Positions 36,151 through 45,317 of a DNA stretch of 64,000 bases are shown here, in pieces. Source of the stretch: Caballeronia sordidicola (GTDB lineage: Bacteria; Pseudomonadota; Gammaproteobacteria; Burkholderiales; Burkholderiaceae). A program made the position numbers and the translations under genes. The first letter of the stretch is position 1. Every line of letters starts with the position of its first letter. The notes under the pieces were generated by a model, which did no database searches, was not told the origin of the DNA, and was given only the letters and a program-made list of their open reading frames with translations. Location: NCBI RefSeq assembly GCF_002220365.1, contig NZ_MTHB01000110.1, forward strand, positions 62,001 through 126,000, written 5' to 3'.

Positions 36151-37017
36151 CTAGCCGGCCCGGCGCTCGCGCAACACGCCTGCAAGGAAGTCTTGGACCG
36201 CGCTCACGGCCATCATGCCGTTGTGTGGAACGTTACTTAGTTCATCGAGTTGGACACGAACCCCCGCTGCGTCGAACGTCGCCTTGAGCGTCCTGAGACG
36301 CTCTGGACGGGTCGCGCCGGCGTCGTTTGCGCCCGGCATGTCATGACGGCCACCTTCCCGATGCGTGATCTCCCACGTTTCCAGATCCGCCTTGCCGACC
36401 ACCATATGGACGGGCACGCGGCGCAACGCGTCGAGGTCGAAGGCCTTGCCAAACTGCTGCTCGAAACCTCTTAAGCCGACCCACCAGTCGCGGTTGACAT
36501 CGAGCAGCGTCACCGAGCCCGGGGCACCGATCGACACAGCCCATAATTTTTCCGGATGCAGGTAGGCAAAACGGTTCGCAAACTGGCCACCGCCTGAGAA
36601 GCCGAACAACGCGAACTGGTCGAAACGCTTGCCATAACGCTCGCCTATCTCATCGACCATGTCGAGCAGCACGCGGTCGTAGCGGATGTCGCCTTCAATC
36701 AGATGTTTGAAACCGTCCCGGTTGCCGTCACCGCGCACGCCGACCGGAAATAGCGGGCACAAGACGATGCAGTTGTTCCAGCGGCCGAACTCCGCGAACG
36801 CATCGCGGTAGTGGGCGAACTGACGCCCCGTCCCGTGCATGACCACGACAAGCTCAACGTTATTGCCCGACTCGAGGATCGTTTCAGGCACGTACAACGT
36901 GTAAGCGAAACGCGGGTCGTTACGCGACGCAAACACGGTTGTCGAACCAAGTTCGTAATACGCTTGACCGCGATCGGCGGGTTTGCAGGTGGTTGGGGAG
37001 GGGGTTGCCTGGGGCAT
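36151..37017 (-). CDS. Alpha/beta hydrolase (esterase-like)
   Basis: Hydrolase of 288 aa, start MPQATPSPTTCKPADRGQAY at 37017 with an AAGG site upstream. The strand-and-oxyanion text ELVVVMHGTGRQFAHYRDAF, nucleophile elbow LFGFSGGGQF (G-x-S-x-G) and C-terminal His context SNVPHNGMMAVSAVQDFL fit an alpha/beta hydrolase related to poly(3-hydroxybutyrate) depolymerase/feruloyl-esterase-like enzymes. No signal peptide, so cytoplasmic. It heads a two-gene unit with the MFS carrier and faces the LysR gene at 37147. Confidence 0.85.
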   Translation of the reverse strand: MPQATPSPTTCKPADRGQAYYELGSTTVFASRNDPRFAYTLYVPETILESGNNVELVVVMHGTGRQFAHYRDAFAEFGRWNNCIVLCPLFPVGVRGDGNRDGFKHLIEGDIRYDRVLLDMVDEIGERYGKRFDQFALFGFSGGGQFANRFAYLHPEKLWAVSIGAPGSVTLLDVNRDWWVGLRGFEQQFGKAFDLDALRRVPVHMVVGKADLETWEITHREGGRHDMPGANDAGATRPERLRTLKATFDAAGVRVQLDELSNVPHNGMMAVSAVQDFLAGVLRERRAG

Positions 37018-37106
37018 GTCTGCAGCCTTGTGGTGGAATGGTTCACCACGCAATTGTGCAGTCGGTCATTCAAAAAAACTAACTGATTTATATTTACACA
37101 AACTAA

Positions 37107-37120
37107 ACTAAACCTTTAGT
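37107..37120. promoter_or_regulatory. Palindrome ACTAAA-CC-TTTAGT in the hydrolase/LysR promoter
   Basis: A perfect 6+2+6 inverted repeat in the AT-rich 129-base gap between the divergent hydrolase and LysR genes, 26 bases before the LysR ATG. Position and symmetry suggest the regulator's operator; a related half, CTAAACTAAA, overlaps its left arm. Confidence 0.45.
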
Positions 37121-37146
37121 CTCGCAACGTTGGGAATCCCCGTTCC

Positions 37147-38022
37147 ATGAGCACCATCCGGTTCTTGCGCACCTTCCTTGCCGTCGAAAAATACGGTTCC
37201 TTCGCCGCCGCCGCGGGTCGCGTCGCATTGACTCAGGCAGCGGTCGGGCAGCAGATGCGTGCGCTGGAAGAGGAGTTCCGGCGGCCGCTGTTCTACCGGT
37301 CAGGGCGGGTCATTACGCTGACCCCCGCTGCCCGGGCGCTCATTCCCCAGGCGCGCAAGCTGATCGCGGCTTACGAGGCAATGCTGGCTGACGTGGATAC
37401 GGGACACGAGATTGCCGGCAGCATTACCGTCGGTGCAATTGTCTCGGCAATGGGCTTTCTGTCGGAGAACCTGGTCAGTCTGAAAGCGCAGTATCCGGCA
37501 CTCGATGTCCGGCTCGTTCTCGGTCATACCGTAGAACTCGCGGAGCAGGTCACGGCATCCGAGATAGACGCCGCGCTCACTGTCCAGATCCCGCACGAGA
37601 TGCCTGTCAATCTTCAATGGACACCGCTTTATGAAGAGCCCCTGATGCTCATTGCAAGCACGCGGGTTGCGACAGCACAGGCAGACGTCGCATCCTTGCT
37701 GAAGCGTCATCCGTTCATTCGCTTCGACCGGACCTCCCCAACGGGAGCAAAAGTCGAGCAGACCTTGCGGCGCATGCGGATAAAACCCAGGGAGATTCTC
37801 GAGGTCAATTCAGTGGCCGCGATCATCGACCTGGTCCGGCAAAACGTGGGAATCTCCATCGTGCCTTTGCTTAAGCATGTTGCATGGACCCGCGACCATT
37901 CGCTGATTGCACTACAACTTCCATACGGTCCGCTCAAGCGCGTAATCGGCATACTCGAAAACGAACGCCAACTCGACATTACCGCAGTAGTCCGGCAGAA
38001 GTTGCTGCAGGCATTGGCTTAA
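37147..38022 (+). CDS. LysR-family regulator of the hydrolase/MFS unit
   Basis: LysR-type regulator of 291 aa. HTH: STIRFLRTFLAVEKYGSFAA then LTQAAVGQQMRALEEEFRRP. The effector domain follows and includes FDRTSPTGAKVEQTLRRM. It is divergent to the hydrolase/MFS operon, so it probably responds to the carbon source those genes handle. Confidence 0.91.
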   Translation: MSTIRFLRTFLAVEKYGSFAAAAGRVALTQAAVGQQMRALEEEFRRPLFYRSGRVITLTPAARALIPQARKLIAAYEAMLADVDTGHEIAGSITVGAIVSAMGFLSENLVSLKAQYPALDVRLVLGHTVELAEQVTASEIDAALTVQIPHEMPVNLQWTPLYEEPLMLIASTRVATAQADVASLLKRHPFIRFDRTSPTGAKVEQTLRRMRIKPREILEVNSVAAIIDLVRQNVGISIVPLLKHVAWTRDHSLIALQLPYGPLKRVIGILENERQLDITAVVRQKLLQALA

Positions 38023-38141
38023 GCCACCCTGGGTTTTCTACGACGCATTGGCCCGACCTTACCTCACCTTACCAACGCTAAAGATATGCGCGCTTGAGTC
38101 GATAAGCTGGAGAGGCCGACCAAGAGGATGAGGGATTTGCT

Positions 38142-38537
38142 ATGCAGATAGGCAATGTCGCGTCGTCGCCAACTTCGCAGCGGACGATATCGACTTCGAG
38201 TGCCGCGAATGACCAACGGTCTATATCGGGCGACAACGTCGATCCGGCGCAAACAACGCAGACGGCGCAAACAACCCAAGCGACCAAAGCGGCCGATGCC
38301 ACGACACAGGATTCGGCCGTCTCGATTTCTCCCGAAGGGGCTGCACTGGCTAGTCAGAATGCGGGCAGTGGCGAGGGGGCAGCGTCGAACGTATCGGCTG
38401 TCAAGTCGCTTGCTTACGGGACGCTTGGCCTCGAGCGTCCCGACCAGCCGCAGGAGAATCGCAACGAGTTCTACACGGCTGGGAGATGGATCGCTGCGGG
38501 ACTCACCATTGGAGGAATCATTTCGCTACTGGCCTGA
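38142..38537 (+). CDS. Hypothetical protein with T/Q-rich linker and C-terminal membrane helix
   Basis: Small protein of 131 aa, not assigned to a named family. The N-terminal half is polar and disordered with Thr/Gln/Ala repeats (AQTTQTAQTTQATKAADATT). A short motif SAVSISPEGAALASQ resembles the S-x-V-x-I-S-x-E-A/G motif seen in flagellar hook-length-type and other small secreted proteins. A conserved-looking block VKSLAYGTLGLERPDQPQEN precedes a single hydrophobic C-terminal helix (WIAAGLTIGGIISLLA). There is no signal peptide, so it may be tail-anchored. A GAGG-rich leader precedes the ATG. It converges on the DUF1479 gene. Confidence 0.65.
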   Translation: MQIGNVASSPTSQRTISTSSAANDQRSISGDNVDPAQTTQTAQTTQATKAADATTQDSAVSISPEGAALASQNAGSGEGAASNVSAVKSLAYGTLGLERPDQPQENRNEFYTAGRWIAAGLTIGGIISLLA

Positions 38538-38556
38538 TGTTACCGTTCAGAGGCGT

Positions 38557-39807
38557 CTACAAAGAACCAAAGCCAAGTTGCGACTTGCCTAGCGCCGTCA
38601 GATCGTCGGCAGTGGCTCGTCCGGCGAAGTCGACTTCGAAATGATCAGCCGGGAAGTCCGGCGGGCTTCTGCCTTCCAGAAAACTCGGCAACTGGCGTTT
38701 GAGGTATTCGTCGTTCTTGGCGCATGCCGGCGCCGACGAGATGTACATCACGTTGCTGTAGCCGTCGCCCAGATGCGCGTCCTCGACCGCGTGGATCACA
38801 TCGCTGTGCCAGAACACGGTGTCGCCGGCTTGCATCTGTGGGATTGACGAAAGCGCATCGAACAAGGGTGCGTGATATTCCGGCTTGATCGACAACGCTC
38901 GCCCCGGCATGGCGCCGCAGAGGTCGTCGTCGGCTACGTCGTCCTGCAGCGCGCGCAACAGGATATACGCCATTGAGTTTGCGATCGGCACGAGTTGCAG
39001 CGTGCCGTCGCCTGGGCCTTGAGGCGTGAGCGCCGTCCAGCCCTGGAACGTGCGGAACATCGAGCATACTGCCGGGGAAGCAATCTCTTGAACATCCGGT
39101 CTGAACGCAGCGTCGAACGGATCGTATTGACGCCAGTTTCCATTGAAAACGTGCCGGTACACCTTGCGGAAATTCCCTTCTATCCAGCGTTCAACAGAGC
39201 CCCCATCGCAATGAGCGGAGAGGCCGAGCGACGCGGACCCTGGTGGCCTGCGACGCAGGCGGTCGGCATAGGCCGGAACGTGTTCGGGGTCGAAGTGCAC
39301 GCGCCCCTCGCTCTCGTTGCGCCATAGCCGGTTCAGGAAGAGCCGTGCGGTCGTCAGGGACGGCGACTGGCGTGCAAGCACCTGCGGTTTTGACCAATAG
39401 ATTCCGTAGATCTGCGGCTTGCTGGACGCCAGTTGACCAAAGTATTTATCTTCCGCGCGGTTTTGCAGGCGTGTGTCCAGATCATTGCGCTCGACATAGT
39501 CTGCAATGTCCCGGTCCCAGCTTTCCACCAGTGCCCGCTCGAATACATTGCGAATGACGCAAGCGCCTCGCGCCTTGATGAGTTCGACTTGGGCAGCGCT
39601 CACGCGTTGTTCGGCAATATCGGAAAACTGAATCTCGGGGATGACGGGCTCGCCGCGATTGCGTTGTTCAGTCATGAGCTTTGCCTCAGCGATGATCGAT
39701 TCTTCCACGTCGGCAAATACCTCTCGATAATTCGGCAATTGCGCGCGCAACTCGCGTTTGGCCTGGCGAATCGCGGCGGATAGATCGTCGATTTTCAATG
39801 CTGTCAT
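38557..39807 (-). CDS. DUF1479 (YbiU-like) Fe/2OG dioxygenase family protein
   Basis: Protein of 416 aa, start [20 protein letters not shown] at 39807 with a GGAG site 6 bases upstream. The DUF1479 family belongs to the phytanoyl-CoA dioxygenase-like cupin fold. Visible iron ligands are H-x-D in [18 protein letters not shown] and a distal His in [13 protein letters not shown]. The N-terminus is the family alpha-helical region with [20 protein letters not shown]. Substrate unknown; relatives include E. coli YbiU. It faces a divergent AraC regulator (gap 109 bases), probably its controller. Confidence 0.88.
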   Translation of the reverse strand: MTALKIDDLSAAIRQAKRELRAQLPNYREVFADVEESIIAEAKLMTEQRNRGEPVIPEIQFSDIAEQRVSAAQVELIKARGACVIRNVFERALVESWDRDIADYVERNDLDTRLQNRAEDKYFGQLASSKPQIYGIYWSKPQVLARQSPSLTTARLFLNRLWRNESEGRVHFDPEHVPAYADRLRRRPPGSASLGLSAHCDGGSVERWIEGNFRKVYRHVFNGNWRQYDPFDAAFRPDVQEIASPAVCSMFRTFQGWTALTPQGPGDGTLQLVPIANSMAYILLRALQDDVADDDLCGAMPGRALSIKPEYHAPLFDALSSIPQMQAGDTVFWHSDVIHAVEDAHLGDGYSNVMYISSAPACAKNDEYLKRQLPSFLEGRSPPDFPADHFEVDFAGRATADDLTALGKSQLGFGSL

Positions 39808-39916
39808 GGTCGTCTCCGTTTGCGTGTTGGTATGACCGGAGCATATGCCGCGCACGCTCTTCACGGTGATACTATTCAGACAATTATTTTGCTATTCCAG
39901 CCATGAATCCGCAGCC

Positions 39917-40885
39917 ATGAAGCCTGCATACGAACATGTCGAGTTCGGCGGCAACTGTTCCGTCCGCGTTTACCACCGGCGACTTCCCCGCATTCCGTTC
40001 GAGTGGCATCACCACCCGGAATACGAACTGACACTGACAATGAATAGTCACGGGAAGCGCTACATTGGCGATTCAGTGACTACCTACGGGTCCGATGACC
40101 TCGTGCTGGTCCCGCCGGACCTTCCGCATACTTGGGCGTCGAATCGCTCTATCGAGCCGTCGTCGCCGCAAGTGGCAATTGTGATCTGGTTCGACAGTGC
40201 GTGGGCTCGGCGGCTAGCGGATTGTTGCCCGGAATATGAACCGCTACGCAAGCTACTGCGCAGGGCGGCCTGCGGACTGGCGTTCGAACCCGAGGCGGGA
40301 CGCGTGATGCGCGAGCGTATCGGCGAACTGCTATCGAGCGCGGCGCGCGAACGTCTTTCCGCCACGCTGGACATCCTGTGTACGCTCGCCGATTCACCGG
40401 GCGAACCGCTTGCGTCACCCAGCGCTTTCAACGACCGTGATGGCGGACCTTCCGGCCACGAGCCCGATCGCATCAACCGGGTGCTTTCGCTGATCGAAGC
40501 ACGTTTCGCCGAACCTTTGCGTCTATCCGAACTCTGTGCGGCGGCGAGCCTTTCGGAGCGATCGCTTGCGCGCTACTTCGCTCAACACTTGGGCGAAAGC
40601 GTAGGGCAGTACATGACGCGCGTGCGGATCGGCCATGCTTGCCGGATGCTGAGCGACACATCGTTGCCTGTTTCGGTCATTGCGACGCGGTCTGGATTTG
40701 CGAATGTTTCCAACTTCAACCGGCAGTTCAAGACGGTAAAGGAAACGACGCCGGCAGCGTATCGCCGGAAATTTGTCGAGGCCGGTGTTCCTGATGACGA
40801 GGATGTTGCCCAGCTAACCGAACGCTCTCCATCGCTTCAAAGCAAACGGGAACGCGTTGGTCCCGAGGACGAAGAGCACGGATAG
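39917..40885 (+). CDS. AraC-family transcriptional regulator
   Basis: Regulator of 322 aa from MKPAYEHVEFGGNCSVRVYH at 39917. The N-terminal cupin sensor has the motif FEWHHHPEYELTLTMNSHGK and DDLVLVPPDLPHTW. The two HTHs of the C-terminal domain read LSELCAAASLSERSLARYFA and VSVIATRSGFANVSNFNRQF, followed by KTVKETTPAAYRRKF. The gene is divergent to the DUF1479 dioxygenase. The C-terminal tail of about 35 residues after the HTH is unusual and leads up to the point where a monooxygenase gene on the other strand is truncated, so the tail may come from a fusion junction. Confidence 0.9.
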   Translation: MKPAYEHVEFGGNCSVRVYHRRLPRIPFEWHHHPEYELTLTMNSHGKRYIGDSVTTYGSDDLVLVPPDLPHTWASNRSIEPSSPQVAIVIWFDSAWARRLADCCPEYEPLRKLLRRAACGLAFEPEAGRVMRERIGELLSSAARERLSATLDILCTLADSPGEPLASPSAFNDRDGGPSGHEPDRINRVLSLIEARFAEPLRLSELCAAASLSERSLARYFAQHLGESVGQYMTRVRIGHACRMLSDTSLPVSVIATRSGFANVSNFNRQFKTVKETTPAAYRRKFVEAGVPDDEDVAQLTERSPSLQSKRERVGPEDEEHG

Positions 40886-41201
40886 CTTGCACGCCCGCGA
40901 AGTGACCGGCTTGGCGCCGGGGTTTTTCCGCTCCCGGCGCCTCGGTCGGAGCGCTGGCGTTTTTGGCGTGTTCGTCCCCGGCGCGCGGCGGCGCGGCGAA
41001 CTCGCCCAGCAACCCGCGACGGTAAAACGCTTCGATGGTCGGCACCGACAGGCCGCGCATCCCGAAGGGGAGCCGCTTCAGAGGCGAGTGCGGATCGACC
41101 GCCCGCTCGAGCACCAGCACTGAGAGATCCGCCAGGCGCAGCTCACAGGCGCAAAACAATCCGACTGGGCCCGCTCCGGCGATCACTACGTCGTGGATCA
41201 A
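40886..41201 (-). pseudogene. Truncated FAD-dependent monooxygenase (N-terminal third only)
   Basis: Reads MIHDVVIAGAGPVGLFCACE (FAD-binding GxGxxG) then LRLADLSVLVLERAVDPHSP and PFGMRGLSVPTIEAFYRRGL, the start of PheA/TfdB-type aromatic monooxygenases, up to GHFAGVQ. After that the homology stops and the frame runs on into the antisense of the AraC gene. About 100 of an expected 500 or so residues remain, so no GD or C-terminal substrate domain exists. It begins with TTG in a TTGA overlap with the DUF1801 gene, the last member of that operon. Confidence 0.75.
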
Positions 41202-41635
41202 TTTAATTTCCTTGGTTGCCTTGGCTTTGGTTTTGCCTTTGCCTTCGCACTGGATGTATTAAGGTCGATAGCAGCACTGATCAACGCCTTGAACGCATCC
41301 GACTCGACCACCTCGCCCTCATGGATGTCAATCGCGCGCCTCATGTTTCCGTCGAGGCTCGAGTTGAAGAGCTTGGCCGGGTCCTTCAACGATGCCCCCT
41401 TGGCGAAGGTCAACTTCACTACCGACTTGTAAGACTCGCCGGTGCAGATGATCCCGTCGTGGGACCACACGGGCGTGCCCATCCACTTCCACTCTTCCAC
41501 GACGTCCGGGTCTGCGTCTTTGATGAGCTCGCGCATCCTGCTCAACGTTTCCCCGCGCCAGTCGCCAAGGTCGGCGATTCTTTTGTCGATCAACTCAGGC
41601 GCAGACTGGCCCTCGGTCGAACTCGATTTTTTCAT
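41198..41635 (-). CDS. DUF1801 domain-containing protein
   Basis: Small cytoplasmic protein of 145 aa. The DUF1801 text is LIDKRIADLGDWRGETLSRM, VVEEWKWMGTPVWSHDGIIC and LTFAKGASLKDPAKLFNSSL. The C-terminus is a Lys/Pro/Ala repeat tail (KAKAKPKPRQPRK) that may bind nucleic acid or be disordered. It follows the SRPBCC gene by 99 bases and ends in a TTGA overlap with the truncated monooxygenase. Function unknown; often paired with ArsR and SRPBCC genes. Confidence 0.9.
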   Translation of the reverse strand: MKKSSSTEGQSAPELIDKRIADLGDWRGETLSRMRELIKDADPDVVEEWKWMGTPVWSHDGIICTGESYKSVVKLTFAKGASLKDPAKLFNSSLDGNMRRAIDIHEGEVVESDAFKALISAAIDLNTSSAKAKAKPKPRQPRKLN

Positions 41636-41734
41636 TTTCTCCTCCTGAAACTTCCAGACTCTGTCTGTTTTCGTGGCGGGTTTTTCCCTTCGCGCGGAGA
41701 GTTGGACGTCTTCGCCTTGTCCGCGCTCTTGGGT

Positions 41735-42262
41735 TCAACTACCAAATTGCTTCGCATACTCGGTGTTCAAGCGCGGCCAACCGAATTTCATTGCTTCGCC
41801 ACCGACAATACGCCCGATGGGATCGTCAGCCACGAGCCGATCGAGGACATCGAGGCAGATATGCCAGCCGGCTGCACCCATCGATATGAAGCCGCGATCG
41901 ATGTTGTGCCAAAGCGTGAGACGCGTGCCGTCGCCGCACGGCTCGAGTTGCCATCGCATATCATTTTCGCCCCAGCGGTATTCGAGCAGGGTCGGCGCCT
42001 CGGCGCGCGTCACCTGCGTATCCGAGATCTGCGGCGTCGGCGTTCCGACTGTCGAAAGCTTGACGGGCCCGACAGACGCGAGGCTCCTGTCAGCATCAAA
42101 CGGTGCCCATTCATGCAGGCTGGCCGGGTCGGTCAGCGCTTTCCACACTTTCTCCGGCGGATGCCGCAACTCGCGCACGAGAACAAGTGTCCACTTTTCT
42201 CCATCCTTTCGGACTTCGGCCCCGGCGGCCGGCCCCGGCATGTATTCGTCGCGGTTGCTCAT
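41735..42262 (-). CDS. SRPBCC (AHSA1-type) domain protein
   Basis: Lipid/hydrophobe-binding START-like fold of 175 aa. Text WTLVLVRELRHPPEKVWKAL followed by TDPASLHEWAPFDADR is the AHSA1 opening, and LEYRWGENDMRWQLEPCGDG then TRLTLWHNI continues it. It overlaps the ArsR gene by 4 bases, a very common ArsR-SRPBCC pair whose ligand is generally unknown. Confidence 0.91.
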   Translation of the reverse strand: MSNRDEYMPGPAAGAEVRKDGEKWTLVLVRELRHPPEKVWKALTDPASLHEWAPFDADRSLASVGPVKLSTVGTPTPQISDTQVTRAEAPTLLEYRWGENDMRWQLEPCGDGTRLTLWHNIDRGFISMGAAGWHICLDVLDRLVADDPIGRIVGGEAMKFGWPRLNTEYAKQFGS

Positions 42263-42594
42263 TGTTTCTTTCCCTTTTTGCGAGGTGCGGGATCCATCTG
42301 ATCAAGGTGGCGCTCCAGGGCGTCGACGTGGACCGACCAAAACTGACGGAATGGAGCGAGCCAGGCGTCTATCTCCATCAGTGGTTCCGGTTTGATCCGG
42401 TATAGACGCCGCTGCGAGTCAACGCGCGATTCCACGAATCCGGCCTCTCGAAGCACCCGCAGATGCTTTGAAACCGAGGGCTGCGAGAGGTTTAGCTTCT
42501 CCTCGATATCACCCACGGACCGCTCAGAAGTGGCTAGCAGACTCAGGATGGCGCGGCGGCTCGGTTCGGCGATGATGGCGAATGTCGATTCCAT
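42259..42594 (-). CDS. ArsR-family transcriptional regulator
   Basis: Winged-helix repressor of 111 aa: FAIIAEPSRRAILSLLATSE, EEKLNLSQPSVSKHLRVLRE and AGFVESRVDSQRRLYRIKPE. There are no Cys metal-site residues in the alpha-3 helix, so it belongs to the SRPBCC-linked non-metal group. It heads the minus-strand operon ArsR-SRPBCC-DUF1801-monooxygenase fragment. The upstream region holds an AT-rich palindrome-like stretch near 42597-42625 (TATATATACGT and ATATACGTG), a plausible operator. Confidence 0.93.
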   Translation of the reverse strand: MESTFAIIAEPSRRAILSLLATSERSVGDIEEKLNLSQPSVSKHLRVLREAGFVESRVDSQRRLYRIKPEPLMEIDAWLAPFRQFWSVHVDALERHLDQMDPAPRKKGKKQ

Positions 42595-42867
42595 TTTTTA
42601 TATATACGTCACGGAGTATATACGTGTCAAGCGGTGCGAATCCGTCCTTCGATTTCTAGCTCCCATTGGGCGTGCTGTCCTTCGCGACTGACTTCCTTAT
42701 TCGGCGCGGTGATGGATGCTTAGTTACCGCACCAGCAGTTGGACGGGGGCTTGCTAGTCGGGTCGGCTATGCAACTTCATCGTGCGTCCGAACCCCGCCG
42801 ATTGCGGGTGTTCGACACCATCGGCCAGATCGTGGAGAATCAACTGAACTCTTCCATAGGCGGTGCC

Positions 42868-44022
42868 ATGCATATCGAGCCATTTCAGATTTCCGTGTCC
42901 GATGTTGAGATCGACGACCTGCGCCGGCGTTTGCGCGACAGCCGGTGGGCATCCATGACTCCGTCCGGGTCATGGCAACAAGGCACAGACACCACATGGT
43001 TGCGCGAATTGGTGAAGTACTGGGCCGACGGTTTTGATTGGCGGGCCGCGGAACGCGGTCTGAACCAGCAACCTCAGTTCATGGCCGACGTGAACGGTCA
43101 GCGCGTGCACTTTGTTCATCGGCGTGGCGTTGGACCCAAGCCCTATCCGTTGGTCATCACGCACGGCTGGCCGGGATCGTTCTTCGAATTTCATGCGTTG
43201 GCTGAGCTGTTGTGCGACCCGGGTGCATCCGGTGCGGACCCGAACGATGCCTTCGACGTCGTTATTCCTTCACTCCCGGGCTTTGCGTTTTCGCCGGCGC
43301 CTGCGGCCCCTGGCACTTCCTCTTTTCAGGTGGCGGATGTGTGGGCATCGCTGATGCGAGGTCTTGGGTACGAGCGATTTGGCGCTCAGGGTGGTGACTT
43401 GGGCGCGGGCGTGTCGGTCGCGCTCGCCTTGCGGCACTCACAGGTAGTCGATGGCATTCATCTCAACTTTCTGCCGGGCTCGTATGAACCCGCAATCGAT
43501 GCCGCAAATTCGCCGCTTACCATCGCAGAACAAAATTTCCTTCGAGAGAAGGGTGAGTGGGCCGCACTCGAGGGCGGTTATGCGCATATGCACGGCACGA
43601 GGCCGCAGACGTTAGCTGCGTCGCTCAACGACTCGCCGGCAGGGCTGGCTGCGTGGATCGGAGAGAAGTTTCGCGCATGGAGCGATTGTGACGGGGATAT
43701 CGAGCGTAGATTTTCGAAAGATGAGTTGCTCACCAATTTATCGCTCTATTGGTACACCCAGAGTATTGGTACATCCATTCAAATGTACTGGGAAAACCGG
43801 TTGCAGCCCATGCGTTTCGCCGCCGGTCAACGGGTGTTACCGCCGGTGGGCTTTGCGCACTTTCCGAAAGAGATCAATCATCCGCCGCGCGGATGGCTGG
43901 AACGAACGTTCAATGTCGCGCAGTGGACCGACATGCCGAGTGGTGGCCATTTCGCGGCAATGGAAGAGCCTGAACTCCTCGCGGCGGACATTCGCAGCTT
44001 TTTCAGGCGTTTTCGGCCGTGA
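42868..44022 (+). CDS. Epoxide hydrolase (alpha/beta fold, N-terminal EHN domain)
   Basis: Enzyme of 384 aa, start MHIEPFQISVSDVEIDDLRR at 42868, exactly where the EHN domain begins. The oxyanion motif is LVITHGWPGSFFEFHALAEL, the nucleophile is Asp in FGAQGGDLGAGVSVALAL (GGDxG), lid Tyr candidates lie in LYWYTQSIGTSIQMYWENR and the catalytic His is in MPSGGHFAAMEEPELLAADI. It opens epoxides to diols, relevant to detoxification or terpene/juvenile-hormone-like substrates. It stands alone; the 212 bases to the next gene hold no evident feature. Confidence 0.9.
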   Translation: MHIEPFQISVSDVEIDDLRRRLRDSRWASMTPSGSWQQGTDTTWLRELVKYWADGFDWRAAERGLNQQPQFMADVNGQRVHFVHRRGVGPKPYPLVITHGWPGSFFEFHALAELLCDPGASGADPNDAFDVVIPSLPGFAFSPAPAAPGTSSFQVADVWASLMRGLGYERFGAQGGDLGAGVSVALALRHSQVVDGIHLNFLPGSYEPAIDAANSPLTIAEQNFLREKGEWAALEGGYAHMHGTRPQTLAASLNDSPAGLAAWIGEKFRAWSDCDGDIERRFSKDELLTNLSLYWYTQSIGTSIQMYWENRLQPMRFAAGQRVLPPVGFAHFPKEINHPPRGWLERTFNVAQWTDMPSGGHFAAMEEPELLAADIRSFFRRFRP

Positions 44023-44234
44023 GTTCGGAAAAGCTGGGTACTTTCCCCGATGCCTGACTACCGGCTGGTGTTCGATGAAAAATGACCTGACGAAGCCGCG
44101 TGACGGTTCTTCGAATGTAGCTGCAAGAAAAGGGGGGCATTTGACTGTTTGCGTCGATATGGTTCAGGCATGGTCGAAATGTGGCGCGTGGGCGCGAAAC
44201 CGGCGCCGCGAACGTGCGTGAAGGAGCCAGGTAA

Positions 44235-45317
44235 ATGAACACTAGCAGCCCTTTCGCCGAACCCAAACCGACCATCCTGTGGCGGCGCCTGCTGTGGGTG
44301 TGGGCCGCGTTCTGGCTGCTCATGCTGGCTGTCGGGATTCAGGAGTCCCTGTGGACAGGCAGAGTGCAGTTCTGGCGGCCGCTCGTCAATAACGGCTCCT
44401 CGGCACTAGCCGCCACGGCGCTGATTGCGGTGCATATAAGGCGTGCGGACTGGCGCAATAGTCTTCTCGATCAGCCGCTACGATGGTTTCTTCGCTCCTG
44501 GGCGTCGATGCCGCTGCAAATGGTCGCTTACATCGCTGCAATGTACGCATTGCGACTCGGTATCTACGCACTGGCCGGCGCCAAGTACCCACATGGACCG
44601 TGGGTCGAAGTGATGACCTACGAAGCGACGAGCTTCGTCGTGTTCTATGCGTTGTTCAGCGGTATCCTTTTCGGCGTTCGGTCCTACGGGGCGTGGGCTG
44701 ACGAGCGGTTGACCGCCGAAAAACAGGCGAACCTGGCGCGACAGGCGCAACTCGCACAACTGACCCAGCAACTGCAACCGCACTTTCTGTTCAACGCGCT
44801 GAACACCGTCTCATCGCTGATCCATAGCGATCCTGACGCCGCCGACATCCTGCTCACCCGTCTCGCGACATTGTTGCGCGCAGCGACCGACGCGAGCCAG
44901 CATCCCGAACAGTCGCTGGCCGACGAGCTGACGTTGCTGCACGCCTATGCGGACATCATGGCCCAGCGTTTCGCCGATCGTGTTCGAATAACGTGGGAAG
45001 TCGATGCTACTGCACAGCATTGCCGCGTCCCCACGCTCGGACTTCAACCGCTGCTGGAAAACTGCTTCCGTCATGTCGTCGAACGACGCAGCGCGTTCAC
45101 GCATATCGCAATACGCACGCAGCTTAGCGTGAGCCGGCTGAAGATCGAGATTGAGGATGATGGCGATTTGCAGCGCCTTCCTGACAAGCGCGGTGTGGGC
45201 CTCGGCAACCTCGAGCGCCGCCTGCAATCGCTGTACGGCACGCAGGCCAGTCTCGAATTGCGATTGCGACCGGGCGGTGGCCTGATCGTTGGAGTGATCC
45301 TGCCGTGCGCGCACTGA
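44235..45317 (+). CDS. LytS/YehU-type sensor histidine kinase
   Basis: Membrane kinase of 360 aa with four hydrophobic segments in the first 155 residues. The His_kinase domain has the phospho-acceptor QPHFLFNALNTVSSLIHSDP, and the HATPase is short with N-box LQPLLENCFRHVVE and G-boxes EIEDDGDLQRLPDKRGVGLG followed by NLERRL. An AAGGAG site precedes the ATG. It overlaps the LytTR regulator by 13 bases, forming a two-component pair with a membrane enzyme gene downstream. Confidence 0.93.
   Translation: MNTSSPFAEPKPTILWRRLLWVWAAFWLLMLAVGIQESLWTGRVQFWRPLVNNGSSALAATALIAVHIRRADWRNSLLDQPLRWFLRSWASMPLQMVAYIAAMYALRLGIYALAGAKYPHGPWVEVMTYEATSFVVFYALFSGILFGVRSYGAWADERLTAEKQANLARQAQLAQLTQQLQPHFLFNALNTVSSLIHSDPDAADILLTRLATLLRAATDASQHPEQSLADELTLLHAYADIMAQRFADRVRITWEVDATAQHCRVPTLGLQPLLENCFRHVVERRSAFTHIAIRTQLSVSRLKIEIEDDGDLQRLPDKRGVGLGNLERRLQSLYGTQASLELRLRPGGGLIVGVILPCAH

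Noticed and set aside
40728..40885. Continuation of the monooxygenase frame into the AraC gene
   Set aside because: Homology to monooxygenases ends near 40900; the rest is antisense to the AraC C-terminus.
41216..42301. Plus-strand frame of about 361 codons opposite the ArsR operon
   Set aside because: Antisense to three supported genes; composition is typical of a shadow frame.
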